From assembly GCF_021216675.1 (NCBI RefSeq), contig NZ_CP086120.1, positions 4,400,501 to 4,464,500 on the forward strand: a stretch of DNA of 64,000 nucleotides. Reading direction: 5' to 3'. Positions 55,968 through 64,000 of this stretch are shown piece by piece (positions within the stretch are counted from its first letter, which is position 1; every line of letters begins with the position of its first letter). Position numbers and translations under genes: made by a program. The stretch comes from Streptomyces gobiensis (GTDB lineage: Bacteria; Actinomycetota; Actinomycetes; Streptomycetales; Streptomycetaceae). Under the pieces are notes generated by a model, which saw nothing but the letters and a program-made list of their open reading frames with translations, was not told the origin of the DNA and made no database searches.

Positions 55968-58126
55968 GGTCGGGCTCCGTGCTGGTGGTGCTCGATGATC
56001 GCGAGGAGCCGGTTGAGTTCCCGCTTCTCGCGTGCGTGACGGATCGGTGGGGCGAGGGTGTCGTGGACGATCTCGGCGAGTTCGGCGGCGCGTACTTTGT
56101 TGATCTCGATATCGCGGTCGGTGTGGGCGAGGCACTGGCAGTTAGGGCGGCAGTCGTCGGTGTCGGGGGTGACCATGGGATCGTCGATCGAGCCTCGTAG
56201 TTGGCAGGCCGCGAGGGCAGGGTTGAGGACGCAGGTCATGCCGTCGCCGTGGTGGATCTGCAGGAGTGGGTTGCCAGCATGTCGCGGGCATGACGCTCGC
56301 TGTTCAGGACGCGGCCGGCGAACTCGCGGCTGGCCGCCTGGACGCGGTAACGGTAGGCGTCCGCGGCGGGTCCTCTGACGTGCTCGCCTGCGAGAAGGCG
56401 GCGTTCGTCCTCGGCGATGCCCTCCATGCGGAAGAGCCAGTCCTCGAACGCGTAGTCGTCCAGGAATCCGGCCTCGTAGGAACCCGCGTACCCCTGGAGC
56501 ATTTGCGTGTATGCGTGTCCGTATTGGATGGAGGCGGCGATCAGGCCGCGGGGCTTGCGCCTGATGAACCAGGCCAGCGTGCGCCGGAAGCGGCTGGGGG
56601 CGACCGTTCCGCCGGCGTCGGCGGGGATGTGGTCCTTGCGGCCCAGTAGCCGGCATCGCTCGTTGACCCAGTCGGTGAACTTGGTGATGTCGTCGGCGAT
56701 GAGCCGGTCGGCGCGGGCCTCACCACGGCGTTTCGTCTCCATGCCGGGCGTCGTCTTGATCGGCTTGAGCCGGTTCGGGAAGAGCAGGTGGCTGTCGTGC
56801 AGCTGCTCCAGCATGGCGACGGCCTTCGCGGCGACCTCGATGATCACCCAGGGGTCTTCGCGGACGGTGCCTTCGGGGATCTTGTTGCCTTCTTCGTCCT
56901 CGGCGCCCTTGAAGTAGAGCCCCTCCATCAACCACAGCCCCAGGTCCTTGTCGTGGCTGACGCATCCGCGCCGCAGGTTGATGACTTCGCCGACGCGGGC
57001 GCCCGAGAGGTAGGCGACGATGATGAAGCAGGCCGTGCTCAGCAGGCGGGCAAGCCGCGGGGCTTCGTCGAACGGGATCCGAGGGTGCCAGGGCTGCCCG
57101 TCCAGGTCCGCGGTGGCCGGGGTGTCGAGGTAGCAGTCATCAGCGATGGGCAGGCCCGATTCCAAGATCAGACGCCCGGACCCGGTGTTCTCGATTGAGG
57201 CCGAGCAGTCCAGGAGCGACGCGATATGGCGCCATGCCGGCCCCAGCGTGCCGTCGTCGCGCCGACTGCCTGGCAGCCCCTCGCCCCGGCTGCGGAGCCC
57301 GTCGAGAAACACTCTGGGGTCAGCCTGCAGCTCTCCGGATTTCCGCCCGCGCCGCTGGCCCCGGCGGTGTTCCGGACGCCGGGAGTGCAGCATCCTGTAC
57401 TCATCCCAGGCGGCCACGATGTCCTCGCTGAAGTCCTCCAGGAAGCGGATGGCCCACCGCAGCAGGGGCTGCATCGTATGCTCGCTGATCCGCATGGTGC
57501 GGTTCTCCCGGTCACCGCGGGTTCTCTCCAGCAGATCCTTGGTGTCTTCGCCGTCCCAAGGAGGAGCCTCAGGAAGTCGCAGGTAGAACGGCAGAATGTT
57601 GCGGTGGACCCACAGCCGTCTGACTTCGGTGATGCGGCGATAGCGCTTGTGGATGGCGACGGCCGTCCTCGTCGAGTGCGTCCAGGTAGTCCCAGAGCAT
57701 GTCGTTCGTGACCTGGCAGAACTCGTTGATCCCTTGGTTCGGCGAACCACTTCAGGACGTGCTGCAGAGAGCCGTAGAAGAAGACCTCGACCGTGTGCAG
57801 GGCCATCCGGTTCGTCGCCGAGCGCCGCAGGGTGCGGGCTTTGGGGTGGTTATGAGCTGCCAGATGTAGAACTTCGTGGCCAGCCTCAGCGGCTCGGGGA
57901 GGATCTCGAAGTTCAGGGTCTGGGACCGTGCATGGCCTTCGAAGATCCCGGGATTGAGGTCCCAGCGGTCGTCCGCGAAGCGGGTCAGCCGGGCGGGATC
58001 GGTGTCGCTCCTGATCTGCCGGTTCATCAGCACGAGCGTGTCCGGGCCTGGCCAGACGGTGCCGTCCGGGAGCCCGTCGGGACGTGTGTCCGGCTCGCCG
58101 AGAAGGATCAGGGCGGGTGAGGTCAT
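55964..58126 (-). pseudogene. Frameshifted tyrosine recombinase (Tn554 TnpB-like)
   Basis: It starts at ATG 58126 (MTSPALILLGEPDTRPDG). Similarity passes through all three frames, with breaks near 57850 (LITTPK to ARTLRRSATNRM), 57737 (KWFAE to INEFCQVTNDM), 57660 (DEDGRR to AIHKRYRRI) and 56265 (RDMLA to NPLLQIHHGDGM). Recombinase landmarks remain: LSGARVGEVINLRRG, a SRFRRTLAWF box and YGHAYTQMLQGYAG. The C-terminal part has a CRPNC cluster. Its end overlaps tnpC by ATGA. Four frameshifts make it non-functional unless there is sequencing error. Confidence 0.85.
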
Positions 58127-58338
58127 CGGATGTCGAGCTCCCTGTTCAGCAGGCGGTCCGCGAGTTTGTGTTCGTCCGGCCCGGCGGCCTTGCGGGCGTC
58201 CTCGACGGCTGCCTCGTCGGCCTGGTCGAGCAGGTCGGCCAGCTGGGCGTGCGGGCCGGCGAAACGTTCGGCCCACTGCAGTGGGCCCATCTGTTCGCGG
58301 CGCTCGGCGAGCCGGTCGTGGATGACGACCTGCACTGG
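58123..58338 (-). pseudogene. C-terminal fragment of a TnpA-like recombinase
   Basis: About 70 codons end LLNRELDIR, with the stop overlapping the tnpB start (ATGA). QWAERFAGPHAQLADLLDQAD resembles a recombinase C-terminus. At about 58338 similarity stops abruptly where the plus-strand IS630 remnant begins, so the bulk of tnpA has been lost. Confidence 0.6.
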
Positions 58339-59309
58339 AAGTCGTCCAGGCCGACGAGGACACCGTCCGCGACGTGATCCACCGCTTCAATGAGATCGGC
58401 CTGGCCTGCTTGGACCCCTCAGTGGGCGGGAGGCCGTCCCCGCCTGCTCAGCCCTGAAGACGAGAACTTCGTCGTCCAGACGGCCACCAACCGACCGACC
58501 AAGCTCGGCCAGCCCTTCACCCGCTGGTCCCTGCGCAAACTCGCCGCCTACCTGCGCAAAGTCCACGGACGGGTGATCTGCATCGGACGCGAGGCCCTGC
58601 GCTGCCTGCTCGCCCGCCACGGCATCACCTTCCAGCGCACCAAGACGTGGAAGGAGTCCACCGACCCCGAGCGCGACGCCAAGCTCGACCGCATAGAGCA
58701 CGTCCTGGAGAACTTCCCCGACCGTACGTTCGCCTTCGACGAGTTCGGCCCTCTGGGCATCCGCCCCACCGGCGGGACCTGCTGGGCCCGGCAAGGCCGC
58801 CCCGACCGACTGCCCGCGACCTACCACCGCACCCACGGCGTCACCTACTCTTCCACGGCTGCTACTCGATCGGCGACGACGCCCTGTGGGGCATCAACCG
58901 CCGCCGCAACGGGGCGGCCAACACCATGGCGGCACTGAAGTCGATCCGGGCTGCCCGCTCGGACGATGCCCCGATCTACGTGATCCTGGACAATCTCTCC
59001 GCCCACAAGGGATCGACGATCCGCGCCTGGGCGAAGAAGAACAAGGTCGGGCTGTGCTTCACCCCGACCAACGCCTCCTGGGCGAACCCGATCGAGGCAC
59101 ACTTCGGGCCGCTGCGGCAGTTCACCATGGCCAACTCCCACCATGCGAACCACACCGTCCAGACCCGAGCCCTGCACGCCTATTTGCGCTGGCGCAACGT
59201 CAATGCCCGCCACCTCGACGTCCTGGCCGCTCAACGCCGCGAACGCGCCCGCATCCGCAGCGAGAAAGGCCTCCGCTGGGGCGGACGCCCACTCGCTGCC
59301 GCGGCGTGA
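58339..59309 (+). pseudogene. Truncated, frameshifted IS630-family transposase
   Basis: It begins mid-protein at VVQADEDTVRDVIHRFNEIG, lacking about 50-60 N-terminal residues. It shifts frame near 58420 (CLDP to QWAGGRPRLL) and near 58850 (HGVTY to FHGCYSIGDDALW). The DDE residues lie in FAFDEFGPLG, YVILDNLSAHKG and NPIEAHFGPL. It faces away from, and truncates, the tnpA-like gene. Terminal repeats were not identified. Confidence 0.85.
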
Positions 59310-59363
59310 CCACCACGCCGGACGCCCCGGTCACAGCTCAGCGTTACGCCGTGAACCTTCCCA

Positions 59364-59879
59364 TCAAGCGGGTGGAATCCGGCGGGCAGGAACCTCGAAG
59401 ACGAGTTCGCGACCGTCCTCCTCATCCCACTGCTCTCCGACCTCAACGAAGCCGAAGCCCGAGATCGTGGCCAGGGATGCCACGTTGTCGGGGCTGATCG
59501 TCGCCCGCACAGTCAACACTGTGGTTTCGGCCGCTGCCCGGCGCAGCAACTCGATCAGCGCGGATCGGGCATATCCCTGACGACGGAAGTCGGGAACAAC
59601 GGAGTAGCCGATCTCGACCATGCCGAACTCATCAGGCGGTCCGTGGAACCCGGCATGTCCGACGACAAGATCCTTGTCGCCGACGACCGCTTGTCGCACC
59701 ATCCACCGCGCCTGGCCGGGATCGGCGGCCATCTGGTCGAGCCGGAACTGCCATAGCCACCGTGCTCTGTCGGTCACGAAGTACTCGGTCAGCGAAACCC
59801 CGGCCACCCTGCTGGCTTCGGACAGGTCACCATCGAGCAAAGCGGACATCGCCCCGCCGGACAGCTCGACAAAACGCAC
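59364..59879 (-). CDS. GNAT-family acetyltransferase
   Basis: A 171-residue protein from GTG 59879 (VRFVELSGGAM). The frame is open further upstream into an IS630 remnant, so that extension was rejected. The acetyl-CoA loop is YSVVPDFRRQGYARSAL, and NVASLATISGFGFVEVG is the C-terminal element. The family match is to RimJ/RimL-type acetyltransferases. The substrate is unknown. Flanked by transposase remnants, it is probably acquired. Confidence 0.75.
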   Translation of the reverse strand: MRFVELSGGAMSALLDGDLSEASRVAGVSLTEYFVTDRARWLWQFRLDQMAADPGQARWMVRQAVVGDKDLVVGHAGFHGPPDEFGMVEIGYSVVPDFRRQGYARSALIELLRRAAAETTVLTVRATISPDNVASLATISGFGFVEVGEQWDEEDGRELVFEVPARRIPPA

Positions 59880-60045
59880 ACACTTCGGGCTCCGCGTGAA
59901 CGGTCCCCAGTAGTCGGCTTCATCTGTCCCTGCGGATGCTCGCCGACCAGCCCAAAGGGCGTCCAGCGATTTCGAAGCAGCCCAACAGCCACTCCGTGAT
60001 GTCATCCACCACCACGACCCCACCCCGGTGAACCTTCCTGGCCAC

Positions 60046-60246
60046 AGCACTAGGTGCCGTTGAATCTTCTTGAGGCGTTCTTTGACGGCCTTAGCCAGCT
60101 TGTCGACGTCGGTGGCGGCGAGGTTCCCGATGCTGCGTTTGAGCAGCGACCAGATGCCCTTCCTGCGGGTTGAGATCGGGAGCGTAGGAGGACATGGCTG
60201 ACCGTCAGCCAGTCCGTGTTCGCGGCGATGAAGTACTTCGTCTGCA
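60046..60246 (-). pseudogene. C-terminal remnant of a second IS630-family transposase
   Basis: Pieces in different frames read YFIAANTDWLTV, SYAPDLNPQEG (with the catalytic Glu context) and IWSLLKRSIGNLAATDVDKL, a typical IS630 C-terminus. At least two frameshifts and no N-terminal part. The surrounding 60247-60482 holds no convincing gene. Confidence 0.75.
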
Positions 60247-60482
60247 GCTCAGCGCGGTCCCGCAGAGGCGTTAAGGGCAGCTCCCGCCTGGCCTCCCGCC
60301 CGGCATTTCGGGCGCTGCCGGGACACCTTAGCCAGGCTGACCGCTGCTATGTATTGCTATGCCGAGGAGAACAGCATCCGCAACGCGGGATAGAGATGAG
60401 GGTGCTTCGGCGAGTGTGTTTATCTCCGTCAGGGCTAGGGGCGACTGGGAAACCAGGGTGCCGGTCGCTACGATGTCGCTTC

Positions 60483-61130
60483 ATGTCCTCTCCAGACGTA
60501 CCGTCGCCTTCGCCGGATGCTGCGGTCATATACATGGGCCGCCGCCATGTCCGCAACGGACTCATCGCCGCAGGTGTCATTGGGCTTCTGGTCGTCAATG
60601 GCGCATTCAGCACCATGGCCGGCACTACCGGTGAGGAGAATGCCCTTGGGCTATATCTGACAGTCATTGCCCTGCTCCTGGTCTTCGGCGGGCTCGGTGC
60701 ATTCGGATTCGTGAGGATGTGGAAGGGCCGTAACAGGCGGGTGAGCGTCGATCACACGGGCTTGTGGTTCCACGACGGGAAGGCCGAGCAGGTCATCCCT
60801 TGGGGCACTATCGCCGGAGTCGGCCTGTATTCAAGCCCGTTTGGACGTGGCGGAAGGGTGTACTCCCTGGAGCTGTGCCCCAACGGCCGCATCGACCGCG
60901 ACGATCCAGTGCTGTGGCCTCTGGTCCGTAACGAGGAGCCGCTGGATCCCTCGCTGCCCCGGCTGCGCCACCGGATCCGCTTGACCCTTGGCAGCCATGC
61001 TGAGGTCGCAGAGGCCGTTCAGCGTTACGTCCCCCAGCTTTGGCTGGGGGAGGATCAGCGCAGCCCCGGCCATATCGGCAAGCCCGACGTCGAGGGACAC
61101 CGGGCACGCACTAGCGGCCGGACACCCTGA
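60483..61130 (+). CDS. Two-helix membrane protein with PH-like domain
   Basis: A 215-residue protein from ATG 60483 (MSSPDVPSPSPDA). The N-terminal region is Pro/Ser-rich, with two membrane helices (about 29-48 and 54-75). A PH-like domain follows (RRVSVDHTGLWFHDGKAEQVIPW), common in actinobacterial proteins of unknown function. Near the C-terminus a palindromic repeat is read in frame as PQLWLGE. Confidence 0.6.
   Translation: MSSPDVPSPSPDAAVIYMGRRHVRNGLIAAGVIGLLVVNGAFSTMAGTTGEENALGLYLTVIALLLVFGGLGAFGFVRMWKGRNRRVSVDHTGLWFHDGKAEQVIPWGTIAGVGLYSSPFGRGGRVYSLELCPNGRIDRDDPVLWPLVRNEEPLDPSLPRLRHRIRLTLGSHAEVAEAVQRYVPQLWLGEDQRSPGHIGKPDVEGHRARTSGRTP
61031..61050. repeat. Dispersed palindrome inside a coding region
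   Basis: CCCCCAGC-TTTG-GCTGGGGG, followed by AGG, matches the hairpin type nested in R2. Here it sits in frame near the 3' end of the PH-like membrane-protein gene, adding PQLWLGE. It is probably a mobile palindromic repeat that tolerates a coding position. Confidence 0.55.
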
Positions 61131-61912
61131 ATCAGGCTGGCTGCGAGAACCCGCCGGAGCCCGTGACGGTTCTGTGACAGCAGGGCATTGAGGGCGCGTA
61201 AGGAGTCTGGGTAGGTTCAGGGGGCCAAGAGGCAGTTATCCACCACAACGGCAGCGCCTGTGCCCGAGGACCGGAGTCCCCAACCAGCTCGACGAGTCCG
61301 AGTTCATGGAACGTAGCGAAAGACCCGTCGCAGGGCCCGTGTACTTCGCAAGGCTCTTGAGCGGCTTGCGAGTGGGGACGCCGGGGACACTCTTCATGAA
61401 GTGGCGAAGGACGTCCTTGCTGGACGCATCGGCCCTGTCATGTCGGGGTGGGGCGCTGGGCTCTACTGTTCCGGCAGGTTGATTTGTTCATCGTGGCAGG
61501 CTCAGTCGCTGTTCAGGCGGGCAGTTGAAACGGGGCCGGGCGTCGGCGGCCGACGGCGACCTATTGGGTGGCGGGCGGAGAACAGCAGCAGGGGAAACTC
61601 TTTGGGACTCCCAGCGGCGAACGTGCCACCGTTGACGGTCCAGACCGATTGGGGAGCGGGCCCGGTGGGCTGGTAGCGCCTGCGGACGTCGGCGGCGGTG
61701 CTTCAGCGTCAGCCTTCGGCTGACGCTGAAGTTTTTTAGCGCAGACAGCAGCGCTGGAATGGGCGTCGACTCGGACCCGGCCCAGCGACAGTCGTGCCGC
61801 AGCCCCCGCACGGTCGCCGAACTCGTTCCGGTTAACGTCGCAGGACAGATTGCGTAGGAGGCCGCCGGTGCGATTCGACGGTCGGCCTGATGCCTCGCCT
61901 GGCTCGCTCTCG
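61131..61912. other. Gene-free region with one strong intrinsic terminator
   Basis: Some 780 bp without a convincing gene; a 91-codon frame at 61401-61676 has no recognisable protein or ribosome site. A classical intrinsic terminator lies at 61701-61737 (see separate entry). The rest looks like decayed accessory DNA. Confidence 0.5.
61701..61737 (+). terminator. Intrinsic terminator with U-tract
   Basis: CTTCAGCGTCAGCC (61701-61714) pairs perfectly with GGCTGACGCTGAAG (61718-61731) across a TTC loop, followed by six T. U-tracts of this quality are uncommon in Streptomyces. It points to plus-strand transcription ending here, yet the nearest upstream gene ends 570 bp earlier. Confidence 0.85.
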
Positions 61913-64000
61913 TCAGCGGACGTTCGTTTCGAAAGCCCGGATCATCGTCCTGTCGTCGTTGAGGTTCTTCCCGACAACGTAGAACTTGTACCCGTCAAAT
62001 GCGTAGGACATGGTGCTGAGTGCAGTGAGCGAGTGCTTTGGCGTATAGAGTGTCCCGCGTACTTCCTCCTTGCCGTCCCGCAGCCCGATGGAGACCAGCT
62101 GTGGGTCCCGCGTGGTCGGGCTCCTTCTGATCGCGATCACTCCGTCCAGAGTGGATCCGAGAGCAACGGCTCCCTCCTTGTGCCACAGTATTTTTCCAGT
62201 CTTGAGGTCCGTCGCCGCCGTTCCGTCGCTGTCGCCATAGGCAGAGATGAGAACTTCCTCGTCTGAGAGGCCGTAGACGATGCGGCTGTCGAAGCGCAGG
62301 TTCGCCAAATCCCCCTTCAGCTGGAAGCTCTTGTTGAGCTTGCCGCTATCGGTGACGGTCTGCAGATAATAGTTGCTGGGGTCATTCATGTCCGCACCCC
62401 TGCCAATCATCAACAGCGTCAGCGGTCTATCCGACACAACCTGCACCACTTGGCGTTTCTCACCCGAGAACATCCGGTCCTTGGCGAGGAACAGGTCGCG
62501 GATGGTCATGTGGTACTTGGGTGAGATCCCGGTGCAGTCGCTGGTGAGCACCCCGTAGTCCGAACTCTGTGCCGCCTCGGTGTCACAGTCCCTCCCACGG
62601 GCAGCAACTGACCACAACTTTTTGCCTCCAGAGACAGCGAAGGCCGCGTAGGTGTCTCCGATGTGGGCCAGGACAAAGTCGTCCGCGACATCGACCTTAG
62701 GCTTGCTGGTCTTGCGCTGGCCTTTGAGGTTTTTCTTCCAGAGAGTCTCCCCATTGCCCGTGTCGAAGGCGACGAGGTAGGAGCAGTCGCCGCCGCCTAT
62801 GTCAAAAACGGCTGCGCCAATCTCGTCCGAGTTCGGGTAGCGGGACATGGCGCAGGGCTTGCTGGTCCCCTCCGGCTTCTCCACCGTCCAGACCTCCTTG
62901 CCCGACTCTGCGTCGTAGGCACGGATGCCGTTCTCATCGCCGTAGATCGGATGACGGTGATCGGCCCAGAAAGTCCGGAGACTGTGATCCTCCGATACAT
63001 GCAGCTCCGAGTCGGGTATCTCTTTTTCCCACAGCATCTTGAGTGCATCGGCGGGCTTGGCGTCAGCGGAAGCGTTGGCGGATCTTTTCTTGATGACGTA
63101 GTAGGCGGCCGCACCGCCGCCGCCCAGCACCAGGACTGCTACCAGAGAGAGGACGACTGCGATGGCGGTGGTCGATTTGCCATTCCGCCCGGGAGAGGGC
63201 TGCCCCGGCATATACGGGCCCGGAAGCTGCATTGGGGGGCTTGCCAGCGGTTGCATGGGCGGCATGCCGAATGGGGGCCCGACAGGCGTGGATCCGCCCG
63301 GCGGGGTGGGGGCGGTGCTGGGCTGCGTGGCCAGTCCGGGCTGGGAATGGGGGAAGGCGGACGGCGGACCGAATCCTTGGGGAGCTTGCGGGGGCTGCGC
63401 TGGGCTGCCGTCGGGTGGGGTGTCGAGGTCGAGAAGGCGGGAGGCGTGGGTGGCGATGGTGGAGGCGACGCCGCCGGGCAGCCAGTCGGCGAAGGCGTCG
63501 TCCAGGCCGTTGGGTTCCAGATCCCTGACTATCGCCTCCGGCGTGGGCCGGGCCTCCGGCCGCTTGGCCAGACATGCGCTGATGAGCGCGGCCAACGATG
63601 CGGGGACGCCGGTGAGATCGGGCTCTTCGTGGACTACCTGATAGAGCATCGTTGCTGGGGCACCCTCGCCGAAGGCGCTGCGTCCGGTCGCGGCGAAGGC
63701 CAGTACCGCGCCGAGCGAGAAGATGTCGCCAGCCTGGCTGACCTGGCGACCCATGGCCTGCTCGGGTGACATGAAGCCGGGGGAGCCGACCACCACCCCG
63801 GTTTGAGTCATGCGGTTGCCCTCCACCGCTCGGGCGATCCCGAAGTCGATCACCCGGGGTCCATCCGCCGCCATCAGCACGTTCGACGGCTTCAGATCAC
63901 GGTGGATGAGGTCGACGGCGTGGATGTCGAGCAGAGCGGCGGAGAGTCCGGCACCCAGCGCACGCACCGTCTTCTCCGGAAGTGGCCCGTGCCGATCGAG
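61913..64000 (-). CDS. Receptor Ser/Thr protein kinase with PQQ-like sensor domain, 5'-partial
   Basis: The gene runs off the window end; about 695 codons are visible and the N-lobe is missing. Kinase motifs are HRDLKPSNVLM (catalytic loop), IDFGIARA (magnesium loop) and GSPGFMSPEQA (activation segment). A Pro/Gln-rich linker precedes one transmembrane helix (STTAIAVVLSLVAVLVLGGG). The extracellular part repeats blades such as AYDAESGKEVWTVE and AFDTGNGETLWKK, indicating a PQQ/WD-like beta-propeller. It is a Hanks-type receptor kinase (PknD-like layout), probably sensing an envelope or extracellular signal. Confidence 0.92.
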   Translation of the reverse strand, partial: LDRHGPLPEKTVRALGAGLSAALLDIHAVDLIHRDLKPSNVLMAADGPRVIDFGIARAVEGNRMTQTGVVVGSPGFMSPEQAMGRQVSQAGDIFSLGAVLAFAATGRSAFGEGAPATMLYQVVHEEPDLTGVPASLAALISACLAKRPEARPTPEAIVRDLEPNGLDDAFADWLPGGVASTIATHASRLLDLDTPPDGSPAQPPQAPQGFGPPSAFPHSQPGLATQPSTAPTPPGGSTPVGPPFGMPPMQPLASPPMQLPGPYMPGQPSPGRNGKSTTAIAVVLSLVAVLVLGGGGAAAYYVIKKRSANASADAKPADALKMLWEKEIPDSELHVSEDHSLRTFWADHRHPIYGDENGIRAYDAESGKEVWTVEKPEGTSKPCAMSRYPNSDEIGAAVFDIGGGDCSYLVAFDTGNGETLWKKNLKGQRKTSKPKVDVADDFVLAHIGDTYAAFAVSGGKKLWSVAARGRDCDTEAAQSSDYGVLTSDCTGISPKYHMTIRDLFLAKDRMFSGEKRQVVQVVSDRPLTLLMIGRGADMNDPSNYYLQTVTDSGKLNKSFQLKGDLANLRFDSRIVYGLSDEEVLISAYGDSDGTAATDLKTGKILWHKEGAVALGSTLDGVIAIRRSPTTRDPQLVSIGLRDGKEEVRGTLYTPKHSLTALSTMSYAFDGYKFYVVGKNLNDDRTMIRAFETNVR

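Larger units (their letters stand above)
53800..58338 (-). mobile_element. Degenerate Tn554-like element with two cargo genes
   Basis: Reading on the minus strand, the order is tnpA fragment, tnpB pseudogene, tnpC-like, TauD dioxygenase, HEPN-like protein, hairpin. Every junction is coupled or overlapping. The order tnpA-tnpB-tnpC then cargo is that of the Tn554 family. The outer boundaries are not defined: one side is destroyed by an IS630 remnant, and the other is taken as the 22-bp hairpin. Confidence 0.55.

Noticed and set aside
61401-61676. A 91-codon plus-strand frame
   Set aside because: No ribosome site, no recognisable protein, atypical composition; treated as decayed DNA.

Overview
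The window is high-GC actinobacterial chromosome, almost certainly Streptomyces: strong GC bias at third codon positions, GTG starts, a PucR regulator, the non-mevalonate genes dxr and ispG next to a site-2 protease, the nusA-infB translation operon, and an actinobacterial type VII (ESX) secretion locus. No tRNA, rRNA or CRISPR array was seen. The first and last genes run off the window.

Region 1 (1-23.6 kb) is housekeeping and metabolism: a TraG/VirD4-like membrane ATPase, a PucR regulator, a secreted zinc carboxypeptidase, an aldehyde dehydrogenase, a cysteine-less bL32 paralogue behind a Zur-box-like site, a NarL-type two-component pair, a large acyl-CoA dehydrogenase, a pentapeptide-repeat lipoprotein, then dxr-rseP-ispG, two GNATs, proS, and a minus-strand set (lipoprotein, DUF4439 protein, APH-like kinase).

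Region 2 (23.7-35.6 kb) is the conserved rimP-nusA-ylxR-infB-DUF503-rbfA-truB-ribF block, with a 1059-residue trypsin-like/NTPase protein between truB and ribF. Seven copies (R1-R7) of a composite GC-rich repeat lie just behind gene 3' ends across regions 1 and 2. The best-defined part is a unit with GTGTTGTG...CACAACAC ends.

Region 3 (35.9-52.1 kb) is a type VII secretion locus: an EspI-like MinD ATPase, a conserved partner, EccE (minus strand), then EccB, an EsxB/EsxA-like WXG100 pair and a mycosin (plus strand). A more variable module follows, with further WXG100/PPE-like candidate substrates, a second mycosin, membrane proteins and a translationally coupled scaffold/partner pair. EccC and EccD are not in the window.

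Region 4 (52.1-61.9 kb) is an accessory junkyard: a group II intron reverse-transcriptase remnant split by an IS5-family element, a Tn554-like remnant (tnpA fragment, frameshifted tnpB, tnpC-like gene) followed by two coupled cargo-like genes (TauD-family dioxygenase and a HEPN-like zinc-ribbon protein) ending at a 22-bp perfect hairpin, two degenerate IS630 transposases, a GNAT and a small membrane protein. The window ends in a receptor Ser/Thr kinase with a PQQ-like propeller sensor domain, transcribed on the minus strand.
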